A stretch of DNA of 5,280 nt from an uncultured Clostridia bacterium (GTDB taxonomy: Bacteria; Bacillota; Clostridia; Christensenellales; CALWSW01). The translations under genes and the position numbers were made by a program. The notes beneath the pieces are model-generated. The model did no database searches. It was not told the DNA's origin and was given only the letters and a program-made list of their open reading frames with translations. How positions within the stretch are numbered: position 1 is the first letter of the stretch; each line of letters begins with the position of its first letter. Location of the stretch: NCBI GenBank assembly GCA_937874755.1, contig CALNBC010000172.1, positions 1-5,280 of the forward strand. The letters are read 5' to 3'. Positions 1-4,768 of this stretch are shown here, one piece after another.

Positions 1-1
1 A

Positions 2-1327
2 CTGGGCAAAGGACAGTATTCGGCAATCGCGGCGGTTATTCAGGCGGCCAGGGTGCACGTCCGGGACAGGGCTATGGCGGAAATCGAAGGGGATATGGCG
101 AGCCCGAAGGCGATGAACCGCATGGTGCAGGGGGATGTCGGGAGCGGAAAGACCGCCGTCGCATTTTACGCCGCGTTTATAGCCGCGAAGAACGGCCGCC
201 AAGCCGCGGTCATGGTGCCTACGGAACTTCTTGCCCGGCAGCATTTTCAAAAGGCATCGGAGTTGTTTTTTGGGAGTTTTGGGGTGGAACTGCTCGTAGG
301 CGGTCAGACTGCCAAGCAGAGGCGGGAGGCTTACGCAAGGATAGAGAACGGCGAAAGTGCCATAGTCGTTGGCACGCAGGCGCTGCTTCAGGAGAAGGTA
401 AAGTTCTCTGACCTTGGGGTTATCGTCGCGGACGAACAGCACCGTTTCGGCGTGCGCCAGCGGGCGGCAATCGCAAATAAGGCGGATTCGCCGGACGTGC
501 TCGTGCTCTCCGCAACGCCCATCCCCCGCTCCCTCGCCCTGGTCGTGTTCGGAGATATGGACGTATCGGTGATAGACGAGCTGCCCCCGGGCAGGCGTCC
601 CGTCAAGACGCACATAGTGCCGTATGCAAAGCGCCGGGATATGTACCGCTACGTGGCAAAAAAGGCAACACTCAGTGAGCAGACATTCGTCGTCTGCCCT
701 CTCGTGGAGGATTCCGAGGATTACGAGGGCATTTCCGCCGAAGCGCTCTTCGCCGAGCTTACTGAGGGCATACTTTCGAAAGTGCCCACCGAGCTGCTGC
801 ACGGGCGGATGGTCGGTGCACAAAAGCAAGCGGCGCTGGACAGGTTCCGCAGCGGCGAAACAAAGGTTCTTGTCTCCACCACCGTCGTAGAGGTCGGGGT
901 GGACATACCCGCCGCAACGGTGATGATAATAGAAAACGCGCGAAGGTTCGGGCTCGCCCAGCTCCACCAGCTAAGAGGGCGGGTTGGGCGCGGCGCATTA
1001 CCCGGGGAATGCTATCTTTGCCTGGAAAACGGCGAGGACGGGTCAAACGAAAGGCTGACCGCACTTTGCGAGACTACCGACGGCTTTGAAATAGCGAAAA
1101 GGGATCTTGAGCTAAGGGGTCCCGGCGCACTGTTGGGAACGGCGCAAAGCGGAGTGGACGATTTCTCCGCCCTGATGGTATCCGAGGGAATGGATACCCT
1201 TACGACGGGCAGGGCGATAGCAAAGCACGTGCTCGAGGACGACACTTTTGACGATATCAGGGGTGAGCTCGTTGAGTACGTTCGCGAGTTGTTCGACGAA
1301 AAGATGAAGGATATTGCTTTGAATTGA
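2..1327 (+). CDS. recG: ATP-dependent DNA helicase RecG (5' partial)
   Basis: RecG is a superfamily 2 double-stranded DNA translocase that remodels stalled forks and Holliday junctions. The visible 441 residues (numbered from position 2) are the C-terminal part; RecG is usually about 680 residues, so the N-terminal wedge domain and linker lie outside the window. Motifs in order are: Walker A GDVGSGKT (44-51), PTELL motif Ia (about 73-77), DEQH Walker B (144-147), SATPIPR motif III (170-176), TTVVEVGVD motif V (293-301), QLRGRVGRG motif VI (323-331), then the RecG-specific translocation region DLELRGPGALLGTAQSG (368-384). The GTG at 53 is internal, not a start. Residues about 1-22 resemble RecG poorly: where the family has LPF-LT--Q (Q motif) this frame has ARVHVRDR. 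This could be divergence or an upstream frame error. The gene converges on fakA, and I find no convincing intrinsic terminator of its own. Identification is secure. Confidence 0.97.
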   Translation: MGKGQYSAIAAVIQAARVHVRDRAMAEIEGDMASPKAMNRMVQGDVGSGKTAVAFYAAFIAAKNGRQAAVMVPTELLARQHFQKASELFFGSFGVELLVGGQTAKQRREAYARIENGESAIVVGTQALLQEKVKFSDLGVIVADEQHRFGVRQRAAIANKADSPDVLVLSATPIPRSLALVVFGDMDVSVIDELPPGRRPVKTHIVPYAKRRDMYRYVAKKATLSEQTFVVCPLVEDSEDYEGISAEALFAELTEGILSKVPTELLHGRMVGAQKQAALDRFRSGETKVLVSTTVVEVGVDIPAATVMIIENARRFGLAQLHQLRGRVGRGALPGECYLCLENGEDGSNERLTALCETTDGFEIAKRDLELRGPGALLGTAQSGVDDFSALMVSEGMDTLTTGRAIAKHVLEDDTFDDIRGELVEYVRELFDEKMKDIALN

Positions 1328-1361
1328 AGGCTTAGGATGGTTTTATTGAGATCCGGGTTGC

Positions 1362-1378
1362 GCCGGGGAGACCCCGGC
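1362..1378. other. GC-rich hairpin downstream of recG
   Basis: A perfect 7-bp stem, GCCGGGG pairing with CCCCGGC around the loop AGA, lies 34 bases after the recG stop. No T-tract follows on either strand, so it is not a standard intrinsic terminator. It could protect the recG mRNA 3' end or take part in factor-dependent termination; that role is inferred. Confidence 0.45.
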
Positions 1379-1471
1379 TCCCTCGCTTGGCAAGCTATTT
1401 CCCCAAATAAACACAAGTGCTGCGTCAAACCATAGTTCGGGGCATTTTTAAAAGCGGTACCCACTTATATA

Positions 1472-1507
1472 CAAAAATCCCCCGACGCTTTGATGCATCG
1501 AGGGATG
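1472..1507 (-). terminator. Intrinsic terminator of the yloU-fakA operon
   Basis: Read on the minus strand, a 12-bp stem (1495-1506 with 1477-1488, loop 1489-1494) is followed by five T residues (A run at 1473-1477 on the plus strand). Two pairs are G-U wobbles in the minus-strand RNA. On the plus strand the same positions become C-A mismatches, so the hairpin fits transcription from fakA and not from recG. It starts 76 bases after the fakA stop. Confidence 0.8.
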
Positions 1508-1513
1508 TAAGCT

Positions 1514-1554
1514 TTTTTGGGCAGTTGTTTTGCTTTGAGCGCATCGCCCAAAAA
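1514..1554. repeat. 9-bp perfect inverted repeat
   Basis: TTTTTGGGC at 1514-1522 is the exact reverse complement of GCCCAAAAA at 1546-1554, with a 23-base loop. It lies between the fakA stop and the fakA terminator, so it would form a hairpin in the fakA 3' UTR. No T-tract is placed after either arm, so I do not call it a terminator. The function is unknown. Confidence 0.4.
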
Positions 1555-1582
1555 CTTGCAGGGTACTATGGATTATTGCGGT

Positions 1583-3241
1583 TTATTCGACGGAAATAAA
1601 GTAGTAGTACAGGGGCTGACCGCCGTACTGCAGCACTACATCCACCATGGGATTCTTCTCCTCGACGGAGGCGAGCAGCTCCTCGGCAGCACCGCGGTTT
1701 ACCTCGTCGCCGTAGAGTATGGTGATGTAGGATGACTCCTCATCTATCATGCTATCTATTAAATTTTCGGTCACTTCGCCGACGTCTTCGCCGCAGCCGA
1801 CGATTTCGCCCTCGAGCATCGCCATGACGTCGCCCTGCTTAATCTCAAAGCCGTTGATGGACGTGTCACGCACCGCGAAGGTAACCGAGCCGGATTTGAC
1901 CGCCTTGGCGGCTTCGGTCATCGCTTCGGTGATGGCCTGAACGTCGCTTTCGGGTTCAAAGGCGACCATGGCGGCGATGCCCTGTGTGACAGAGGTAGTC
2001 GGGATGATGTGCACCCTCGTGCCGTTGTCGCTTTCGACCAACGTTTTTGCCTGCTCGGCGGCAAGTATGATGTTTTTGTTGTTGGGAAGCACGTAGACGT
2101 TGCGGGCGCAGGCGCGCTTTATCGCCCTTTCGATGTCCATCGCGCTGGGGTTCATGGTCTGCCCGCCCGCGACGAGTACATCCACAGAGAGGTCGCGGAA
2201 TATGGCATCCACTCCCTCGCCGATGCTTATGGCGACGGTGCCGTGCTCCTTTTCCCTCGCCTTGCGCTCTTCCATGAGCTTCCTGTGCTGCTCGCGCATG
2301 TTTTCGATTTTGACTCCGTTTAGCTCGCCCAGGCGAAGCGCCATCTGGAGTGCCTTGCCGGGAACGTCGGTGTGGACGTGAACCTTGACCAGCCCCGCGT
2401 CCCCCACGACGACGACAGAGTCGCCTATGCGCTGGATGTGCTCCTGGAAGCGCACGAGGTCGTCATCGGAAAAATCGTCGGACAGGCGCTCGATGAAAAA
2501 CTCGGTGCAGTACCCGTAGGTGATGTTCTCAAGGTCGTCGTCGGATAGTATGGCGACTTCGTTCTCTTCCCTGTCGATGGAGATATTCTCCTCGATGGTG
2601 ATACCTTCCTCAGGCAACTCCTCGCCGTCTAGCGACATCTTGTATCCGCGGTAAATGCAGATGAGGCCTTTGCCGCCTGAATCGACGACGCCTGCCTGCT
2701 TGAGTACGGGAAGCATATCGGGCGTGCGGGAGAGTACCTCTTCGCCGTTTTCAATCATGGAATCGATAAGCCGAAGTATGTTCACTCCCTTGGCGGCGGA
2801 TTCGACGGCTTTTTCCGCCACTACTCGGGCGACGGTCAGAATTGTGCCCTCTTTGGGCTTCATGACAGCCTTGTATGCCGCCTCGCTGCCCACTTTAAGG
2901 GCGTTCGCCATCTGGATGGAGTCCATCTCGACCAGCCCGTCCAGCGCCCGGGAAAACCCGCGCATGAGCTGAGAAAGTATTACCCCCGAGTTGCCCCTGG
3001 CGCCGCGCAGTGCGCCCCTGGCGGCGATTGCGGCGACAGCGCCAACGTCGGTGGCGTCGCTGGCTCGCAACTCTTTGACGGCGGAGTTCATGGTCATGGA
3101 CATATTGGTGCCGGTATCGCCGTCAGGTACAGGGAACACGTTGAGAGCGTCGATAGCTTTTTTACTGCGCTCCAGCAGCGCCGCGCCGGTAATAAGCATA
3201 TCGCGAAACTCGGTCCCTGTTATTTTGGTTTTTTGAGTCAA
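1583..3241 (-). CDS. fakA: Fatty acid kinase catalytic subunit FakA (DAK2/DhaL-domain, YloV family)
   Basis: FakA transfers the ATP gamma-phosphate to a fatty acid held by a FakB (DegV-family) protein, making acyl-phosphate for phospholipid synthesis. The call gives 552 residues, close to the usual 550 or so. The N-terminal DhaL kinase domain (about 1-195) carries NVFPVPDGDTGTNM, whose Asp40 and Asp42 belong to the Mg-nucleotide site, and RGARGNSGVILSQ (about 79-91). The middle domain has Cys245 in YGYC and His288/His290 in KVHVHTD, matching the zinc ligands described for Staphylococcus aureus FakA. The C-terminal part (about 335-552) corresponds to the FakB-binding domain. The TTG at 3241 is chosen because GGAGGG (3249-3254) lies 7 bases upstream; a longer in-frame TTG at 3256 would place that site inside the gene. 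It follows yloU after 38 bases, presumably in one operon. No fakB is in the window. Confidence 0.93.
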   Translation of the reverse strand: MTQKTKITGTEFRDMLITGAALLERSKKAIDALNVFPVPDGDTGTNMSMTMNSAVKELRASDATDVGAVAAIAARGALRGARGNSGVILSQLMRGFSRALDGLVEMDSIQMANALKVGSEAAYKAVMKPKEGTILTVARVVAEKAVESAAKGVNILRLIDSMIENGEEVLSRTPDMLPVLKQAGVVDSGGKGLICIYRGYKMSLDGEELPEEGITIEENISIDREENEVAILSDDDLENITYGYCTEFFIERLSDDFSDDDLVRFQEHIQRIGDSVVVVGDAGLVKVHVHTDVPGKALQMALRLGELNGVKIENMREQHRKLMEERKAREKEHGTVAISIGEGVDAIFRDLSVDVLVAGGQTMNPSAMDIERAIKRACARNVYVLPNNKNIILAAEQAKTLVESDNGTRVHIIPTTSVTQGIAAMVAFEPESDVQAITEAMTEAAKAVKSGSVTFAVRDTSINGFEIKQGDVMAMLEGEIVGCGEDVGEVTENLIDSMIDEESSYITILYGDEVNRGAAEELLASVEEKNPMVDVVLQYGGQPLYYYFISVE

Positions 3242-3248
3242 TGTCGGT

Positions 3249-3254
3249 CCCTCC
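3249..3254 (-). promoter_or_regulatory. Ribosome binding site deciding the fakA TTG start
   Basis: GGAGGG on the minus strand is separated by 7 bases from the TTG at 3241. It lies within the first codons of the longer reading frame that starts at TTG 3256, which argues against that longer start. Confidence 0.8.
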
Positions 3255-3279
3255 AATTATTCGCGTTGCAACCGCAATT

Positions 3280-3639
3280 TCAGTTTTGCTGCACGCGAAC
3301 ACCCTCGACGTGTACGTTAACGGAGGATACCGCGATTCCTGCAAATTCGCGGACGCGGTAGGTAACATTTTCGATGACATTCTGGGCGACCGCATGCAGC
3401 GAAACACCGTACTCGACAATAACGTATACGTCTATCGAGCAGGAATCACCGTTTACGGCTACTGCAACGCCCTTTCTGATGTTTTCGCGTCCTAATAGTT
3501 CGAAGATGTTTTCGCCGGCCTTTTTGCCGGACATACCAACTATTCCGTAGTTTTCAACTGTGGTATAACCTGCGATTGTGGCGATAACATCGTCGCTGAT
3601 GGTTATAAGTCCGAGGTTGTTTTTTACCGTTGCGGACAT
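3280..3639 (-). CDS. yloU: Asp23/Gls24 family envelope stress protein YloU
   Basis: This is a small soluble protein of 119 residues, the family's usual size (B. subtilis YloU has about 120). Family hallmarks visible are GLITISDDVIATIAG (about 10-24), ENYGIVGM (29-36), RENIRKGVAV (51-60), the DVYVIVEYG strand (70-78), and the closing SVNVHVEGVRV (106-116). It has no signal peptide or membrane segment. Asp23 family members are linked to envelope and alkaline stress; the biochemical role of YloU is not settled. The start is the ATG at 3639, because GGAGG (3647-3651) lies 7 bases upstream. The in-frame ATG at 3645 almost touches that site. It is the first gene of an operon with fakA, an arrangement widely conserved in Firmicutes and suggesting a shared membrane or lipid context. 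Confidence 0.93.
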   Translation of the reverse strand: MSATVKNNLGLITISDDVIATIAGYTTVENYGIVGMSGKKAGENIFELLGRENIRKGVAVAVNGDSCSIDVYVIVEYGVSLHAVAQNVIENVTYRVREFAGIAVSSVNVHVEGVRVQQN

Positions 3640-3646
3640 GTTCATA

Positions 3647-3651
3647 CCTCC
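3647..3651 (-). promoter_or_regulatory. Ribosome binding site of yloU
   Basis: AAGGAGG on the minus strand, with a 7-base spacer to the ATG at 3639. It chooses that ATG over the one two codons upstream at 3645, which would have only a 1-base gap. Confidence 0.8.
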
Positions 3652-3707
3652 TTATATGCGCTGTCGGTATGGTTTCAACCGATTAATTATCAGCTTGAAT
3701 AAAATTC

Positions 3708-3736
3708 ATTTTATATTATTATCCAGATATTTGCAA
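3708..3736 (-). promoter_or_regulatory. Sigma-A-type promoter of yloU-fakA
   Basis: On the minus strand, TTGCAA (3731-3736) and TAAAAT (3708-3713) are separated by exactly 17 bases. The predicted transcript starts near 3701, leaving a leader of about 60 bases before the yloU ATG. The region around it is clearly more AT-rich than the flanking genes. Confidence 0.7.
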
Positions 3737-3789
3737 GCTGTATGGGTAAACGGGGAAGCCAAATGCGCGAGATACCCCCAGATTTGTAC

Positions 3790-3818
3790 TTGCCAAACGG
3801 TTTTCGCTGTGATAAAAT
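3790..3818 (+). promoter_or_regulatory. Sigma-A-type promoter of rpmB
   Basis: TTGCCA (3790-3795) and TAAAAT (3813-3818) are separated by 17 bases. The expected start near 3825 gives a leader of about 90 bases before rpmB. The leader contains a small possible hairpin, AGGG and CCCT around 3837-3848. I see no recognisable riboswitch. Confidence 0.72.
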
Positions 3819-3900
3819 GCTTCTGTTTGACGCACAGGGTAAATCCCTTCGCTCACATCTAGGTGATAATAAGCGCATGGCGCATAAACACCAAGCCAAA

Positions 3901-3905
3901 GGAGG
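3901..3905 (+). promoter_or_regulatory. Ribosome binding site of rpmB
   Basis: AAAGGAGG with an 8-base spacer to the ATG at 3914. It is near-consensus, as expected for a strongly translated ribosomal protein gene. Confidence 0.8.
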
Positions 3906-3913
3906 TGTAGTTT

Positions 3914-4105
3914 ATGGCAAAATACTGCGAGATCTGCAACAAGGGCATCATGTCCGGCAACTCCGTCAGCCACTCCAACCGCAAGGCAAAGCGCGCGTTG
4001 GCTCCCAACATTCAGCCCACCCGCCTGATAATTGACGGAACTCCCAAAAAGGTGGACATTTGCACCCGCTGCCTCCGTTCTGGCAAGGTCGAACGCGCAC
4101 GCTAA
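3914..4105 (+). CDS. rpmB: Large-subunit ribosomal protein bL28, zinc-ribbon form
   Basis: bL28 is a structural protein of the 50S ribosomal subunit that binds 23S rRNA. The 63-residue product has the usual small size and is strongly basic. It starts MAKYCEICNKG and contains the family core SGNSVSHSNRKAKR (14-27) and PNIQ (31-34). Two CxxC pairs, Cys5/Cys8 and Cys50/Cys53, make it the zinc-binding (C+) form. In bacteria that also carry a cysteine-free copy, the two forms are typically exchanged under zinc limitation; no second copy is in this window. The gene is transcribed divergently from yloU, has its own promoter, and has a terminator 13 bases after the stop, so it is probably a single-gene unit. 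Confidence 0.97.
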   Translation: MAKYCEICNKGIMSGNSVSHSNRKAKRALAPNIQPTRLIIDGTPKKVDICTRCLRSGKVERAR

Positions 4106-4118
4106 CATTATTAGTTTT

Positions 4119-4160
4119 CGCAAAAACGCAGACGAATAATCAATCGCCTGCGTTTTTGCG
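4119..4160 (+). terminator. Bidirectional intrinsic terminator after rpmB
   Basis: A perfect 13-bp inverted repeat, CGCAAAAACGCAG (4119-4131) with CTGCGTTTTTGCG (4148-4160), extends inward by three more pairs (4133-4135 with 4144-4146) after one mismatch, with loop 4136-4143. The stem core is followed by five T residues on both strands. It can therefore end rpmB transcription and also stop readthrough from the convergent spoVM operon. Confidence 0.88.
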
Positions 4161-4207
4161 TTGTGCCTGCATAAATTGCTGTAATACGTTTCACCTTAGC
4201 TTATTGC

Positions 4208-4225
4208 TTATGCAAATTATGCAAA
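4208..4225. repeat. Two tandem copies of TTATGCAAA
   Basis: Positions 4208-4216 and 4217-4225 are identical 9-base units, directly adjacent. The second copy runs into the A-tract that serves as the T-tract of the spoVM terminator on the minus strand. It may be chance or a small slippage duplication. Confidence 0.5.
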
Positions 4226-4254
4226 AAAGGCGCAAGAGCTTTTTGCTGCGCGCC
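4223..4254 (-). terminator. Intrinsic terminator of the spoVM operon
   Basis: On the minus strand, GGCGC (4250-4254) pairs with GCGCC (4229-4233), and a shorter AGC/GCT pairing lies inside the loop. Six T residues follow (A run at 4223-4228 on the plus strand). It lies about 60 bases after the spoVM stop and faces the rpmB terminator. Confidence 0.7.
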
Positions 4255-4275
4255 GATAGCCAATAGATGGATTCC

Positions 4276-4299
4276 GCGGGCGAAGTCCGCTCCGCCCGC
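4276..4299. other. GC-rich hairpin in the spoVM 3' region
   Basis: GCGGGCG (4276-4282) pairs perfectly with CGCCCGC (4293-4299) around a 10-base loop. No T-tract adjoins. It lies between the spoVM stop and the operon terminator, where it could stabilise the mRNA 3' end; this role is inferred. Confidence 0.45.
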
Positions 4300-4313
4300 A
4301 TCTCGTCGTTCCC

Positions 4314-4409
4314 TTACCCCCGTTCCGGCAATTTGACCTTTTTTTTGCCGGACATTTTTTTCAACAGTCCCCGTACAAAGCGCGGAGCCCGTATCCAAAC
4401 CACTTTCAT
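4314..4409 (-). CDS. spoVM: Stage V sporulation protein M (SpoVM), 31 residues
   Basis: In B. subtilis, SpoVM is a 26-residue amphipathic helix that recognises the curved forespore outer membrane, anchors the coat ATPase SpoIVA, and is needed for cortex and coat assembly. This ORF begins MKVVWIRAPRF, matching B. subtilis MKFYTIKLPKF in length to the proline, with Pro9, Phe11 and Gly14 in the same places. Hydrophobic residues alternate with Arg7, Arg10, Arg13 and Lys17/18, giving an amphipathic peptide. It is five residues longer than the B. subtilis form, with a basic tail (KKKVK at 22-26). GGAGG (4416-4420) lies 6 bases before the ATG. Synteny supports the call: spoVM is adjacent to rpmB in B. 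subtilis. It follows the 58-residue membrane-protein gene after 28 bases and is closed by a terminator. Such short genes are easily missed by gene callers. The main doubt is the limited information in 31 residues. Confidence 0.85.
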   Translation of the reverse strand: MKVVWIRAPRFVRGLLKKMSGKKKVKLPERG

Positions 4410-4415
4410 AGCGCA

Positions 4416-4420
4416 CCTCC
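4416..4420 (-). promoter_or_regulatory. Ribosome binding site of spoVM
   Basis: GGAGGT on the minus strand with a 6-base spacer to the ATG at 4409. Its quality is a main argument that this very short frame is translated. Confidence 0.8.
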
Positions 4421-4437
4421 GTCAGCCGTAGGCCCTT

Positions 4438-4614
4438 TTATAAAACAATGATCAGCACCGTACCGGCACAGCATAGTACTCCGCCTATGAGTGCGCCTAG
4501 CAGCCAACCTGGACCGCTAATCAGTATAAACAGCAAACCAAGGAGCGACACCGCCAGCCCTATGGCCGGGTTTCTTCTGCTGCATCTTCCCCGTTGTCTC
4601 TTGAGCAGCTTCAT
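4438..4614 (-). CDS. Small two-helix membrane protein of unknown function
   Basis: I do not recognise this 58-residue protein. The first 16 residues are strongly basic (MKLLKRQRGR, then Arg13 and Arg14). A hydrophobic segment follows at about 17-33, then a short turn with Ser-Gly-Pro-Gly (33-36), then a second hydrophobic segment at about 37-58 containing a Cys-Cys pair (48-49) and ending almost at the stop. By the positive-inside rule the N-terminus should be cytoplasmic, and a hairpin of two helices would bring the C-terminus back to that side. AAGGAG (4622-4627) lies 7 bases before the ATG, and no better in-frame start is apparent. The next gene on the same strand, 28 bases downstream, is spoVM, so co-transcription is likely. 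A role in sporulation or in the forespore membrane is inferred from that context only. Confidence 0.75.
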   Translation of the reverse strand: MKLLKRQRGRCSRRNPAIGLAVSLLGLLFILISGPGWLLGALIGGVLCCAGTVLIIVL

Positions 4615-4621
4615 GCCGCCT

Positions 4622-4627
4622 CTCCTT
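4622..4627 (-). promoter_or_regulatory. Ribosome binding site of the 58-residue membrane protein
   Basis: AAGGAG on the minus strand with a 7-base spacer to the ATG at 4614, an optimal arrangement for a Firmicute. Confidence 0.75.
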
Positions 4628-4651
4628 TCAAAACATATTCCTTTTCATTCC

Positions 4652-4659
4652 ACTATATG
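4652..4659 (-). promoter_or_regulatory. Candidate -10 element of the spoVM operon
   Basis: CATATAGT on the minus strand lies about 38 bases before the ATG at 4614. It contains TATAGT, one base from the sigma-A -10. It is also close to the sigma-E -10 pattern (CATACA-T). No good -35 is visible: the nearest upstream ATA is 13 bases away, shorter than the 16-18 usual for sigma-E, and no TTGACA-like hexamer lies at 17 bases. Which sigma factor uses it cannot be decided from the sequence. Confidence 0.35.
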
Positions 4660-4731
4660 CAAAAAGCTTTGATATTGTTTGCCTTCTGTTGAGCTTCGAT
4701 TGCGCCAAAGAATGAATTCTGCTGCGTTTCA

Positions 4732-4740
4732 TGGTAAAAT
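4732..4740 (+). promoter_or_regulatory. Candidate extended -10 promoter of priA
   Basis: TGGTAAAAT is a TAAAAT -10 hexamer preceded by TG-n, the extended -10 form that tolerates a poor -35. No good -35 lies 16-18 bases upstream. The transcript would begin near 4747, leaving a leader of about 22 bases. Confidence 0.45.
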
Positions 4741-4768
4741 CAACTTAAAGAAAGCAGGTACCGAATAG

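Noticed and set aside
1..76. Gly/Arg-rich frame 1 translation at the window start
   Set aside because: It arises from GC-rich recG codons read out of frame. RecG motifs continue in frame 2.
1401..1449. CCCC (1401-1404) and GGGG (1439-1442) followed by a T run, as a possible recG terminator
   Set aside because: The stem is only 4 bp with a loop over 30 bases. It is too weak to call a terminator.
1012..1464. 150-residue minus-strand frame overlapping the recG 3' end
   Set aside because: It is antisense to clearly conserved RecG codons, is serine-rich, and has no recognisable motif.
3654..3913. Possible riboswitch or ribosomal-protein leader between yloU and rpmB
   Set aside because: Only short, weak hairpins are visible in the rpmB leader and no known riboswitch or L28 leader pattern is recognisable.
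4201..4416. 71-residue minus-strand frame beginning with a GTG inside the spoVM leader
   Set aside because: It overlaps spoVM in another frame, its start lies within the spoVM ribosome binding site region, and it runs through the operon terminator. It is a shadow frame.
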